From: Staphylococcus schleiferi
GTDB taxonomy: Bacteria > Bacillota > Bacilli > Staphylococcales > Staphylococcaceae
Assembly (NCBI RefSeq): GCF_900458895.1
Contig: NZ_LR962863.1
Span: 186,001-250,000, forward strand
DNA length: 64,000 nt
Reading direction: 5' to 3'
Shown here: piece by piece, positions 20,390 to 29,467 of the stretch
How positions within the stretch are numbered: position 1 is the first letter of the stretch
Layout of the letters: every line of letters begins with the position of its first letter
The notes under the pieces: generated by a model
What the model was told of the DNA's origin: nothing
The model's database searches: none
The model's input: only the letters and a program-made list of their open reading frames with translations
Made by a program: the position numbers and the translations under genes

Positions 20390-21490
20390 ATGTTTAATCC
20401 GATGTTAACAGCGACAAAATCTATTCCTGAACACTATTTGCAAATGACGCAGGAAGAGTTGAAAAATCATATTCAATCGATTAAAGACACGTTGGGAGAC
20501 CGTTTGTTTATGCCGACACATCATTATCAAAAAGATGAAGTGGTTCAATTTGCTGATATTACGGGTGATTCATTAGAGTTAGCACGTATTTGTAAAGCAA
20601 ACACGCAAGCGGAATATTTTGTATTTAACGGTGTGCATTTTATGGCAGAAACGGCAGACATACTCACAGACGACCATCAAGATATTTATTTGCCCGATTT
20701 ATCTGCAGGGTGTTCCATGGCGGATATGGCGAATATTCAACAAGCGCTTCATAGCTATGATGTCCTCACACAACACTATCATCTAGATATTTTGCCACTC
20801 ACTTATGTTAATTCGACAGCAGCCATTAAGAAATTTGTTGGTGAACATGGAGGCTCTTGCGTCACAAGTGGCAATGCAAAATCAGTTGTCAAATGGGCGT
20901 TGCAACAAGGTAAAACGATTTTGTTTTTGCCTGATCAACATTTAGGTCGCAATACGGCCTATGATTTAGGTGTACCTTTAGAACACATGGCAGTCTGGGA
21001 TCCAATAAAAAAACAATTAGATTATGATGGACGTCATGATCAATTGCGTATTGTATTGTGGAAAGGACATTGTTCTGTTCATGAGAAATTTCATAAAGCG
21101 CATATTGAAATAGGGCGTGAAAAAAATCCAGAAGTGAACGTGCTCGTGCATCCAGAATGTCCGTTTGATGTGGTTCAAGCAGCTGATTATGCAGGTTCGA
21201 CACGTTATATTATCGATAAGATTAAAAATGCACCAAAGGGGTCGCATTGGCTTATTGGAACAGAGATGAATCTTGTAGAGCGATTGAAAAAGACGTATAC
21301 CGATCTGCATATTGAATCGTTAAACCCACTGATGTGTGCGTGTCTGACAATGAATCGCATTGATTTACCTCATCTTGCGTGGTGTTTAGATAAGATTATG
21401 GATGGAGACCGAGATCAAATTATTAAGGTAGACCAAGAAACTGCAAAGTATGCGAAACAAAGTTTAGATCGTATGCTCAGTATCACATAA
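20390..21490 (+). CDS. nadA: Quinolinate synthase A
   Basis: NadA condenses iminoaspartate with dihydroxyacetone phosphate using a 4Fe-4S cluster. The 366-residue protein is of the longer Firmicute type; likely cluster cysteines lie in DLSAGCSMADM, VHPECPFDV and NPLMCACLTMNRI. THHYQKDEVVQFADITGDSLELA is the usual N-terminal motif. It starts immediately after the nadC stop codon and is the last gene of the operon. The facing nadS presumably supports its cluster. Confidence 0.92.
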   Translation: MFNPMLTATKSIPEHYLQMTQEELKNHIQSIKDTLGDRLFMPTHHYQKDEVVQFADITGDSLELARICKANTQAEYFVFNGVHFMAETADILTDDHQDIYLPDLSAGCSMADMANIQQALHSYDVLTQHYHLDILPLTYVNSTAAIKKFVGEHGGSCVTSGNAKSVVKWALQQGKTILFLPDQHLGRNTAYDLGVPLEHMAVWDPIKKQLDYDGRHDQLRIVLWKGHCSVHEKFHKAHIEIGREKNPEVNVLVHPECPFDVVQAADYAGSTRYIIDKIKNAPKGSHWLIGTEMNLVERLKKTYTDLHIESLNPLMCACLTMNRIDLPHLAWCLDKIMDGDRDQIIKVDQETAKYAKQSLDRMLSIT

Positions 21491-21577
21491 AATAAGAGAT
21501 AAAATATAAGCGTCTGAATCATTGGCATATCACTTGAAAAGTGCAGTTACAATCCGGATTCAGACGCTTAGCACGTT

Positions 21578-22528
21578 TTAGTCATAAAATGCCCGTTTCA
21601 ACGCATTGACACGATCATGATAGATTTGGCGTGCCACACGTGCTTCAGGAATGAGTTCGCCAAGATGAAATAAGCCAGGATATACATGCAGTTCAGTCGA
21701 TACACCTGCTTGTATTAAACGCTGTGCATACTGAATTGCTTCATCGACAAATAAATCTAAGCTGCCTACCGTAATCAGTGTCGCAGGTAATTGTGACACA
21801 TCTTGTCTTTGCGCAGGGACTGCATAAGGTGGAAGCGTTGTTTTTTCGAATGCTTCGCCGAGATACTGTTGCCAAGCAAATGCATTCATTTCATATGTCC
21901 AACCGTAATGACCTACATAAGGGTTAGCGGGACGTTGATAGGTTGTCGCAATGTCCAGCATTGGAATATGCAAATTTTGGAATACGATATGGATTTCATG
22001 ACGGTCTTGTGCGAGTTGTGCCAAGCTAGCAGAGAGTAATCCGCCTGCGCTACTACCGCCAATGGCAATGCGTGACACATCGATATATAGCGCATCCGCA
22101 TGTTGAACGAGCCACTTTAACACACCATAACATTCATTTAATTGCCCGGGAAATACGGTTTCAGGGGCAAGGTGATAGTCAATAGACACAACGAGACAAC
22201 CAAGGTCGTGTGCAAGACGTGCATTGTCTTGATTATCCAAATGGGCACCACCAGAAATTGTGCCACCGCCATGCATATAGAGATAAACAGGCCGTCGTTG
22301 TTGACTTTGATGGGGGTTGAATAGCAACACATCTACCTCTCCTGCTTCAGTCGATAAAGTTTGCTTATCAATCGTTACATCCAAGTTGGCGTCAACTGAG
22401 GTCTTGGCATGGCGAAGTACTTGATCACGATAAGCTTGCAAAGTTTCGTCTGAAAGTGTGGCGCCATACATTGTTGAGGCCAAGTCACGTAAGTCACGAT
22501 CCAATTTATCTATATAAGGCAATTCCAT
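21578..22528 (-). CDS. Alpha/beta hydrolase, hormone-sensitive-lipase-like
   Basis: A 316-residue esterase of the HSL family: oxyanion motif YMHGGGTISGG, nucleophile in IGGSSAGGLLSAS, and probable Asp (SLDLFVDEA) and His (YPGLFHLGE) of the triad. Such enzymes act on short acyl esters and acetylated compounds. It has no signal peptide, so it is cytosolic. It lies 20 bases downstream of the arylamine N-acetyltransferase gene, suggesting cotranscription. Its substrate is unknown. Confidence 0.82.
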   Translation of the reverse strand: MELPYIDKLDRDLRDLASTMYGATLSDETLQAYRDQVLRHAKTSVDANLDVTIDKQTLSTEAGEVDVLLFNPHQSQQRRPVYLYMHGGGTISGGAHLDNQDNARLAHDLGCLVVSIDYHLAPETVFPGQLNECYGVLKWLVQHADALYIDVSRIAIGGSSAGGLLSASLAQLAQDRHEIHIVFQNLHIPMLDIATTYQRPANPYVGHYGWTYEMNAFAWQQYLGEAFEKTTLPPYAVPAQRQDVSQLPATLITVGSLDLFVDEAIQYAQRLIQAGVSTELHVYPGLFHLGELIPEARVARQIYHDRVNALKRAFYD

Positions 22529-22548
22529 GTTTAAGGCTTCCTTTCTCT

Positions 22549-23355
22549 CTATTCTGTTTCCTCAGGTTCAAAAAATAAAATCGGTGTATGCGTAATGTTA
22601 AAATAATCAGCTAAAAATTGACGATAGTTTTCTCGAGTCACGGGATGTTTTTCTTTTTTACCTTGGTCAGTCACTGTTAAATTTCTTCCTGTCATCGTTA
22701 CATGACCTGTTTCCCAATTTTTAACAAGTAAAGGGTCCGTTACAAAATGTGAATCTAAACTTGTTTGGTTATAAACCATGGCATTTTCAAAGTCTCTAAA
22801 TTTTAAATAATGATCAACCGCACGATATTGAATGACCCATTGATCTTTCACTTTTTTAAGTAAATCAAATGTTGTATCATCGATATATTTGATTTTATAA
22901 ACCTGTCGTTTTGCTGTATCTTCTACAATATCGCCATTAAGTGGAACCGCCATTAAAGGGGATTCGCCAAAGCCGGTTTCAACTAAATAACGTGATCCAT
23001 TGAGTGTTGCAATGGTTGTCATATGAACATTTTCAGCAGCCCATCCTTTTTCTTCACCTTGATTAACAGTAGCCGCAATGAAATGCATATCATAGCCGTG
23101 CTGACTCAAATATTCATATGTGAGTCGATTGTTTTCATAACAGATTCCCCCTTGATGACGTTCTGTTATTTTTTGAATCATGGATGCATTATTCACAGCA
23201 AGAGGTAAACGATTTTGAACATTGATATTTTCAAACGGCACATGTAACACATATTGACGAATATAATGGTTCAAATTCTCTAACGTCGGTTCGAAATGAG
23301 CGGGCTTATTCAAACCGATAAATGTTTCTAACTTCGTAAAATCATACATCTTCAT
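22549..23355 (-). CDS. Arylamine N-acetyltransferase family protein
   Basis: NATs move acetyl groups from acetyl-CoA to arylamines through a Cys-His-Asp triad. The 268-residue protein has the cysteine in GGICYENN (C72) and the histidine in AENVHMTT (H111), but the residue 15 beyond it, normally Asp of DVGFG, is Glu in LVETGFGES (E126). The fold-typical PFENINVQN is present near residue 40. A second ATG two codons in has better spacing to the GGGAG site. It probably shares a transcript with the downstream hydrolase. Confidence 0.82.
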   Translation of the reverse strand: MKMYDFTKLETFIGLNKPAHFEPTLENLNHYIRQYVLHVPFENINVQNRLPLAVNNASMIQKITERHQGGICYENNRLTYEYLSQHGYDMHFIAATVNQGEEKGWAAENVHMTTIATLNGSRYLVETGFGESPLMAVPLNGDIVEDTAKRQVYKIKYIDDTTFDLLKKVKDQWVIQYRAVDHYLKFRDFENAMVYNQTSLDSHFVTDPLLVKNWETGHVTMTGRNLTVTDQGKKEKHPVTRENYRQFLADYFNITHTPILFFEPEETE

Positions 23356-23637
23356 TAACTCCCTTCAAAATGACGCGCCCATATTTAACAGATGACGCTA
23401 AAAAACGTCAATGTCATATGGATTATCTAAATACCCAACAAAGTAGATTAGAAAACGGAACTAATTCCGTTTGGTAAGTACAATAATACATTGTATATAA
23501 AAATGAAAATGTATTGCTCAAAGCGATGTTTTCGAGATTAATGATAATGACAACTTTATGATTAGATATAAAAAAGAATGCATTTTATGCACATGGATTA
23601 CGTAAGCACAACGATAAATAGGCGACATAATCGCACT

Positions 23638-23671
23638 AAAAACCCCTCACTTTGCCAGTAGTGAGGGGTTT
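23638..23671 (-). terminator. Rho-independent terminator of the GH101 gene
   Basis: AAACCCCTCACT and AGTGAGGGGTTT form a perfect stem; on the minus strand it is followed by a T-rich run. It lies downstream of the GH101 stop. The rest of 23356-23892 holds AT-rich sequence and a TGGGACAAA fragment typical of staphylococcal intergenic DNA. Confidence 0.8.
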
Positions 23672-23892
23672 GATGCATCAAATGCAGATATCTTTGTTAA
23701 CTGTACTATAACAATACTTAGTAGAGAGGTGCAAAGCATGTATTCAGACTAATGAGGCTAAATTGAATTTCTAATGGAGCTGGGACAAACCTAACTTGAG
23801 ATAGCACTTTTGGCAATAAATATTAAAAAACTAAACAGGTAAGTGCAATTTTTGAAAGGAACTGGAGGCCCTCAGCCCATGTCTAAAAATGT

Positions 23893-26800
23893 TTAAGAAT
23901 GCTGTTTTTGCTTTTTACGACGTGTATGGTGAAGTCCTAATACAGTAGTGAAAAAGCCAATCATTACCATGAGTAATGGTGGTGTTGATGTTTTAGATGA
24001 TGCACCTGTATCTGGAAGTTGTGCGTTAAGTTGTTCAACACGCATTTGGTCAGCTGATGCTTTAATGATTGTATTTGTACCTTGCGTTGTATGTTTTACA
24101 ACTTGCCCATGATTTTCAAATGAGATGGTTGTTGATGTACGGACATAAGACGGATCCGTTGAAATTGTTGCGACACCGTTTTGTTTCTGTTGTGCTGATG
24201 AAATTTCAGTGTCTGTTGAAGCTGATGATTGTGCGTTGTCTGTTGTCGATTCATGTTGATCCGTTGTTACCTTGTGGGATGGTGAGATTGATTGAGCTGT
24301 TTCTCCAATAGGTTCCTGTTTTATTTGCTGACCAGTTGGTTTATTAGGGAGCCTTGTGTTGTCAGTAGAACCATCGCCACTCGGATGTGAAGGGTTGTCT
24401 GTTGAAGGATTGTTATCGATAACTTCATCGATTGGTCGGATAATCAAATTATCGAGAATAAAATCCTTTGTTCCTTCAAAATTGACTTGCCCATTATCTT
24501 TGACACCTCTTGTATCAGGTTGAACGTCTGTCGAATATATGCCAATCCATGTTTGTCCATTTTCGTTTCCAGTCACTTGGAATGTCACACGTTGTGCATG
24601 GGGATGATCGATTGTATTTTTTAATGGTGTAACTTTGAAATTTCGATTCTTTGAAATATCATCGTGACCTACTGCAAAAGCGTAACTATTATCAGAACCA
24701 GATTCGTAATCAAATGAGACTTCATATGTTTTACCGGGTTCGAAATAGAAATTTTGAGGAATTGTCTGAATGACCATTTTATTTTTGCCTGCTTGCCCAT
24801 TCACTTTAAGTGACCAATGTCCTTGAATGACATCGTCAACGCGTTTATGGTTCCATCCTCGTTGTGTATAAGGTGCATTTTTTTCGGATAAGTGTGTGCG
24901 GTTATCTTCTACCCCTTCAACTTCAGAAACAACAAATGGGAATAACCCTTGAGGGACAGTTTCGAAATCTTGTTGAAAAACGCCGTCACGCATAAGTATT
25001 GAAGGATTTTCAACGATACGAATATCATCCAGATAAGTAGCCCCTTTACCTGCTTCTCGACTGATAATGAAATCAACTTGTCCATCTTGAGGTGCGACAA
25101 AAAACAAATACATATTTTGGAAGTAGCTACCGCCGTCTTTATAAGTTTCTGACGCTTTACTTGTATTATGTGCATCCGCTTTGACGTAGTTTTGCGCAAT
25201 CGATTGTTGCGTTTGGTTTGTCGCTAAAACTTGGCCTTGGTGTGAAACTGCAATTTGTGTTTGAGATTTACTACGGTTGTCGACTCCGATGTAAAGTGCA
25301 TAACGTTGGCCTGGTTTTAAATCTGTAAGTTGCTGTGTTAACTGAGTCTTTTGTTTCGGGCTGTCAATCTTAAGTAGATGATTGTGCGCTACAGATTGAT
25401 TGATACCCACTTGTTCGACATCACCACTGATATGCCATGCATCAAGTTTTTGTGAATTGAACCCAGCATCTTTAATATGCATGCCTTCACTCCAATTGAC
25501 TTCTTGTTGTTTCGGCTGTGGAACTTGATAAATCACATAAGGCGTTTCTGCTTTGATATGATCCAGTTTAATATGATTATTTGTGACAGGGATGATTTTC
25601 ATGTTTGTTCGTCCTGTTTCAGTCAATTCATATAAAATGACTTGATTCGTGTGCCACGAATCAGGAAGTTCCCAACTTGATGAACCACCTTTTTTATTCC
25701 AATGATAGAGCTTTTGTTCACTTCCTGTGAGTGGTTGTCCATTCGCATCCCAATTCCAAGGAATGAGATAGTTGTCGCCATCTAATACAGTGTGACCATT
25801 GAGTAAAATGGTGCGTGAACGATAGTTGTTAATATCATTTTCATAGTCATTTGACTTGCGTTGGACAGTGACTTTGTCGCCTGTATTGTTCTGTAAATCA
25901 ACTGTCATTTCAGGCGTCCATTCAATCGTTCTTCCATTTGCTGTCATTTTGACAGGGTGGCCATTTTCAATACGCATGACTTTATAATGCTGTAAAAATT
26001 TAGTGGGGACGTCGACGTCAAAGATATTTTTAATATAAGTCTTAAAATCATTTCGTCCTTGCCAACCTTCAAAGTCTTTCATTTTATAGCCACCTAATAA
26101 TGGGAAATCTGCTGCTCCTGAATGTTCAGCATGATTTGCTACCCATGAATCTTTTTGGTGGTTACGTATAAAACGTGCGACTTCAGAATTAATGCCCTTA
26201 TTTTCGTAAGTTCCATATGCTATATCTGTTGCCCAGTGTTGGAAGGTTGAATCGTATTCCATACCATGTCCCCATTCGACACCGATGCGCCAGCCTAAGT
26301 CATTAATTTCTTTAGCTAATTGATGAGAAGGCCAAGCAGAGTTATCTCCAGATTGTTGGTTACCCCATACATCGACATAAATAAAATCAAGGCGTTCTCC
26401 AACAACATCTTTGAGTGCTTGGAATCGTGCTTGACGTTGGTGGGTTAAATCATAATCAGCATTAATATTAAAGCCTTGATCGAGCCAATTCCAACCGTAA
26501 CTATAAGTGCCATCTTCATTTTTCTTTAATAAATCAGGATTGAATGCTTTAGATTCTGGATATGTTTCTGAAGCGTTGATATGCACACCAAAGCGTGCCC
26601 CATACTGTGCGCCTATGGATAGAAGGGTATTCAAATCTTCAGCGCCGCCCATTCGTTCACCGATATGGCTATAATCTAAATGGCCTGAGTCATGGCCCTC
26701 GCTGTTATAACCTTTTAATAAAATAGATTGCCCCAAACCGTCAGTGTTAAGGTAAAACTTTTTGACACCGTCCAATGTTTTTAGGAAAGGATTTTGGGCT

Positions 26801-28296
26801 TGTGACCCAAAATTCATTGCAATACGATAGCCGACTAAATCAGGAACTTCTTCATATTTGAATGGATTATTCATAATGTCACGGTATGCGATGGCGCCAT
26901 CTTGCCAATCGATTTTCCCATCATGGTTTTCATCTTCAGCAATGGCGATTTTAATATGTGGTAGTAAACCTTGTGTTTTAGCATCTTGGTGCGCAAGAGA
27001 AGGTTGTAAAATCCATGGTGTGGCACCTAAGCCTACAGATACGCCCTCTTTTGTTTGAACGCCAGTGGCTGTCACACGAATAAAGTCTTGGTTACCACCG
27101 ACACCAATTTGTGCGTTACTCCATAACCCAGCACTATATTGATTGTTTGAAACGAAACCATACATCATCATGTCACTAAAGTTGGGTTCGAATTTGTCAT
27201 CAATTGTGTATAATCGGTCACCACTCACCATAGTGTTTGTTGACATTTTTGTAGTTTGCAGTTGAGCCTGTTTTTGTTGGCTATTGACGGAAACAAGTGA
27301 TTGATTCATAAAGCCAAATGAACGTACGATAACGTCTGGATTGTTGCTATGATAATCTGTCATTTTTAAGTCAATTGTACGATCAATAACGGATAACTGA
27401 AATTTAAAATCGCTGTTAATAGCATGATTATCATCTTTTGCGTGTAGGATGTATTCAGCGGTATGGTCATTTAATTTCTTGTAAGACACAGTAGGCTTGA
27501 TGATTTCTCCGTTGACAATAATTTGAGATGAATCTACTACTTGTCCGGGAATCGTTTTGCCATTCTTCAGTTTATATTGTTTAATGGCTGGGAAGTTTTG
27601 ATCAACTTCAACTTTCATTTGTTGGGATTGTAATGTATCTAGAGAAGATACGATATGCGTAGTTTGTGGGTGTGTACTACTGTTTGTTTTGCGTGCAGTC
27701 GCTGTTTGGTTTTGCCGTGAAAGGGGTGCAGCTGTCGCTTGAGGACGGCGCATTTCTTTAGGACTGTGCGATAGAGGGGCTTCGCTAGGTGTTGTCGGTT
27801 GCGCTTGGACAACATCAGAATGGTGAACAGGTGCGTGTAAGGAAGAAGTATTTTGTGCATTTTTTGCTGAAAGCGATGTCGCCTGTGTATGAACTTGCTC
27901 ATTTTGCGAAGACTTACTCTGTGTGATCTGTTTGGGTTGAGTTCGCGCTTTAGTTGCTGAGTCGCTATCATTTTGAGACACCATCTTGGCAGTTGAGTTC
28001 GCCGTTTTATCTATTTGCGGCTTTGCCTGTTCTGTGGGGCTGATGGCCTGAGCGCCTAAAGCTTGAGTGTCAGCTGTTTTTGTTTCTGTTTGTGAAGCAT
28101 TTAATCTCTCTTTTGAAATATGACCGTCAATAGTTGCTTGTGGGCTAACGTCAGTATCTTGATTTGCTAGGTCATTTTTCAATTCAGAAGCTGACGCTGT
28201 TGCGGATGCGGAAATGAAAAATGTTAGTCCGAGTAAAATCGATGAAGTCCCAATGGCATACTTTCGAATACTGAAAATTTGTTGTCTATGAATCAT
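23893..28296 (-). CDS. Wall-anchored GH101 endo-alpha-N-acetylgalactosaminidase
   Basis: This 1467-residue surface enzyme should cut core-1 disaccharide Gal-beta-1,3-GalNAc from Ser/Thr of mucin-type glycoproteins. In order: a YSIRK-type signal (FSIRKYAIGTSS, then a hydrophobic run, about 1-38); a Thr/Ser/Gln-rich linker (about 40-220); a beta-sandwich; the catalytic barrel (about 430-800) with nucleophile D642 in FIYVDVWGNQ and acid/base E674 in IGVEWGHG; C-terminal galactose-binding-like sandwiches (about 960-1330); a Ser/Thr-rich linker; and LPDTG (1427-1431) with membrane segment and RRKKQKQ tail for sortase. The 32-residue D-E spacing equals that of the pneumococcal enzyme (D764/E796). 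It is divergent from the GalNAc operon, with shared operators between. Confidence 0.92.
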   Translation of the reverse strand: MIHRQQIFSIRKYAIGTSSILLGLTFFISASATASASELKNDLANQDTDVSPQATIDGHISKERLNASQTETKTADTQALGAQAISPTEQAKPQIDKTANSTAKMVSQNDSDSATKARTQPKQITQSKSSQNEQVHTQATSLSAKNAQNTSSLHAPVHHSDVVQAQPTTPSEAPLSHSPKEMRRPQATAAPLSRQNQTATARKTNSSTHPQTTHIVSSLDTLQSQQMKVEVDQNFPAIKQYKLKNGKTIPGQVVDSSQIIVNGEIIKPTVSYKKLNDHTAEYILHAKDDNHAINSDFKFQLSVIDRTIDLKMTDYHSNNPDVIVRSFGFMNQSLVSVNSQQKQAQLQTTKMSTNTMVSGDRLYTIDDKFEPNFSDMMMYGFVSNNQYSAGLWSNAQIGVGGNQDFIRVTATGVQTKEGVSVGLGATPWILQPSLAHQDAKTQGLLPHIKIAIAEDENHDGKIDWQDGAIAYRDIMNNPFKYEEVPDLVGYRIAMNFGSQAQNPFLKTLDGVKKFYLNTDGLGQSILLKGYNSEGHDSGHLDYSHIGERMGGAEDLNTLLSIGAQYGARFGVHINASETYPESKAFNPDLLKKNEDGTYSYGWNWLDQGFNINADYDLTHQRQARFQALKDVVGERLDFIYVDVWGNQQSGDNSAWPSHQLAKEINDLGWRIGVEWGHGMEYDSTFQHWATDIAYGTYENKGINSEVARFIRNHQKDSWVANHAEHSGAADFPLLGGYKMKDFEGWQGRNDFKTYIKNIFDVDVPTKFLQHYKVMRIENGHPVKMTANGRTIEWTPEMTVDLQNNTGDKVTVQRKSNDYENDINNYRSRTILLNGHTVLDGDNYLIPWNWDANGQPLTGSEQKLYHWNKKGGSSSWELPDSWHTNQVILYELTETGRTNMKIIPVTNNHIKLDHIKAETPYVIYQVPQPKQQEVNWSEGMHIKDAGFNSQKLDAWHISGDVEQVGINQSVAHNHLLKIDSPKQKTQLTQQLTDLKPGQRYALYIGVDNRSKSQTQIAVSHQGQVLATNQTQQSIAQNYVKADAHNTSKASETYKDGGSYFQNMYLFFVAPQDGQVDFIISREAGKGATYLDDIRIVENPSILMRDGVFQQDFETVPQGLFPFVVSEVEGVEDNRTHLSEKNAPYTQRGWNHKRVDDVIQGHWSLKVNGQAGKNKMVIQTIPQNFYFEPGKTYEVSFDYESGSDNSYAFAVGHDDISKNRNFKVTPLKNTIDHPHAQRVTFQVTGNENGQTWIGIYSTDVQPDTRGVKDNGQVNFEGTKDFILDNLIIRPIDEVIDNNPSTDNPSHPSGDGSTDNTRLPNKPTGQQIKQEPIGETAQSISPSHKVTTDQHESTTDNAQSSASTDTEISSAQQKQNGVATISTDPSYVRTSTTISFENHGQVVKHTTQGTNTIIKASADQMRVEQLNAQLPDTGASSKTSTPPLLMVMIGFFTTVLGLHHTRRKKQKQHS

Positions 28297-28353
28297 TTTT
28301 TACCACGCCTCCTAATAAGTCATTGGCTTGAACATATAATTTATTTCACTTTT

Positions 28354-28367
28354 TGTAAACCCTTACA
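28354..28367. promoter_or_regulatory. cre-like site in the GH101 promoter region
   Basis: TGTAAACCCTTACA matches the cre consensus TGWAANCGNTNWCA at 13 of 14 positions (C for the central G). It lies about 60 bases upstream of the GH101 start. Catabolite repression through CcpA is inferred. Confidence 0.5.
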
Positions 28368-28517
28368 ATACTGCCGTTTCAAGCTTTTAGAGAACAAAAG
28401 GAAAAATTTTAATACCAGTTTTTAGGGGGACTATGCTGTGTGAAAAAGGTGTAAATTGTACGCTGCTTCTTTAGTTTAGTGACTTTTGTGAAATGTGAAA
28501 AAAGTAGAAAATGATTA

Positions 28518-28533
28518 AGTGGTTATAACCACT
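28518..28533. promoter_or_regulatory. GntR operator, copy 1
   Basis: AGTGGTTATAACCACT is a perfect 16-bp palindrome resembling the NagR/YvoA site (TGGT-N4-ACCA). It lies in the region shared by the GH101 gene and the operon, with a second copy nearer the regulator gene. Confidence 0.75.
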
Positions 28534-28668
28534 AATACATCTCAAAAAAATTTAAAATTTTATTTTTTTTAGTGTGAAAAGATAATGAAAAGTATCTAAA
28601 TGTTCAAAATATCAATATAAAACAAAAAAGATTTGTTGCGTGGAGATGACTAATAACCAGAATAGCTC

Positions 28669-28717
28669 TTGACAAAATGGCAAATTTACATTTATGCTTT
28701 AAGTGGTTATAACCAGT
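28669..28717 (+). promoter_or_regulatory. Operon promoter with GntR operator, copy 2
   Basis: TTGACA (28669-28674) and TATGCT (28693-28698) are 18 bases apart. AGTGGTTATAACCAGT (28702-28717), one mismatch from copy 1, follows directly and would cover the transcription start. This predicts repression of the whole ten-gene operon and autoregulation. Confidence 0.7.
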
Positions 28718-28731
28718 AGGTGGTGAAGGTC

Positions 28732-29442
28732 ATGTCAGAGAAAATGCCCTTGTATTATCAAATTTATCAAGGGATACACGAGCGTATTAAATCAGGAGAA
28801 TTTAAGGAGGGAGATAAGATACCTTCAGAGCGCAATCTGTGCGAGCAATTCGGTGTAAGTCGTATTACAGTGCGCGAAGCATTAGAACGTTTAGAAAAGG
28901 ATCGGATTATTAAACGTGAACATGGTAAGGGATCATTTGTACTGGGAAGTCAATATAATCAATTTTTGAATGAGCTTTACAGCTTTAAAGATGAAATTGA
29001 GAAGAATGGTGATAAGGCAAGTACGAAAATGTTAAGCATTAAACTCATCCCATCTACGCCATTTTTACAAGAGAAAATGCAGTTAACCCCTTATCAATAC
29101 GTTTATGAATTAAAGCGCATACGCCTTTCTAATGATGTGCCTTTAATATATGAAATTAGCTATTTACCGATGCGGTATTGTGAAGGATTAGAGCAGTTTG
29201 ACTTCAATAAAGTTTCGCTATATGAAACACTCAATCAACATTATGGGATTCAAATTACGAATGCTTATGAAAATTTAACAGCGAGTAAATTGAGTCGTGA
29301 AGATGCCAAACTGTTGAATGGTGTCGTTGATGATAGTTGTATGTTTATCGAACGCTTTAGCTATATGGACGATGCGGTGATTGAATTTACGCAAAGTGTC
29401 GCAAGCGGCCATAAATATAAATATACGGTCAAGTTAATGTAA
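28732..29442 (+). CDS. GntR/UTRA repressor of the O-glycan locus (NagR/AgaR-like)
   Basis: About 236 residues: winged helix (about 5-75, SERNLCEQFGVSRITVREALERLEKD) and UTRA domain (about 95-236). NagR/YvoA-type regulators bind TGGTNNNNACCA palindromes and are released by amino-sugar phosphates; two such palindromes lie upstream. The effector is likely GalNAc-6-P or GalN-6-P. ATG 28732 is used because AGGTGG is eight bases upstream; GTG 28720 is an alternative. First gene of the operon, four bases before the next frame opens. Confidence 0.85.
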   Translation: MSEKMPLYYQIYQGIHERIKSGEFKEGDKIPSERNLCEQFGVSRITVREALERLEKDRIIKREHGKGSFVLGSQYNQFLNELYSFKDEIEKNGDKASTKMLSIKLIPSTPFLQEKMQLTPYQYVYELKRIRLSNDVPLIYEISYLPMRYCEGLEQFDFNKVSLYETLNQHYGIQITNAYENLTASKLSREDAKLLNGVVDDSCMFIERFSYMDDAVIEFTQSVASGHKYKYTVKLM

Positions 29443-29467
29443 AAGAATGAGTCAAGGAGGGATTGTT

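Noticed and set aside
23356..23637. Promoter or small RNA upstream of the acetyltransferase gene
   Set aside because: No stem or promoter pair clear enough to support a call.
24909..27971. Alternative frames within the GH101 gene
   Set aside because: Compositional by-products of the Thr/Ser/Gln-rich linker and long coding region; nothing in them resembles a protein family.
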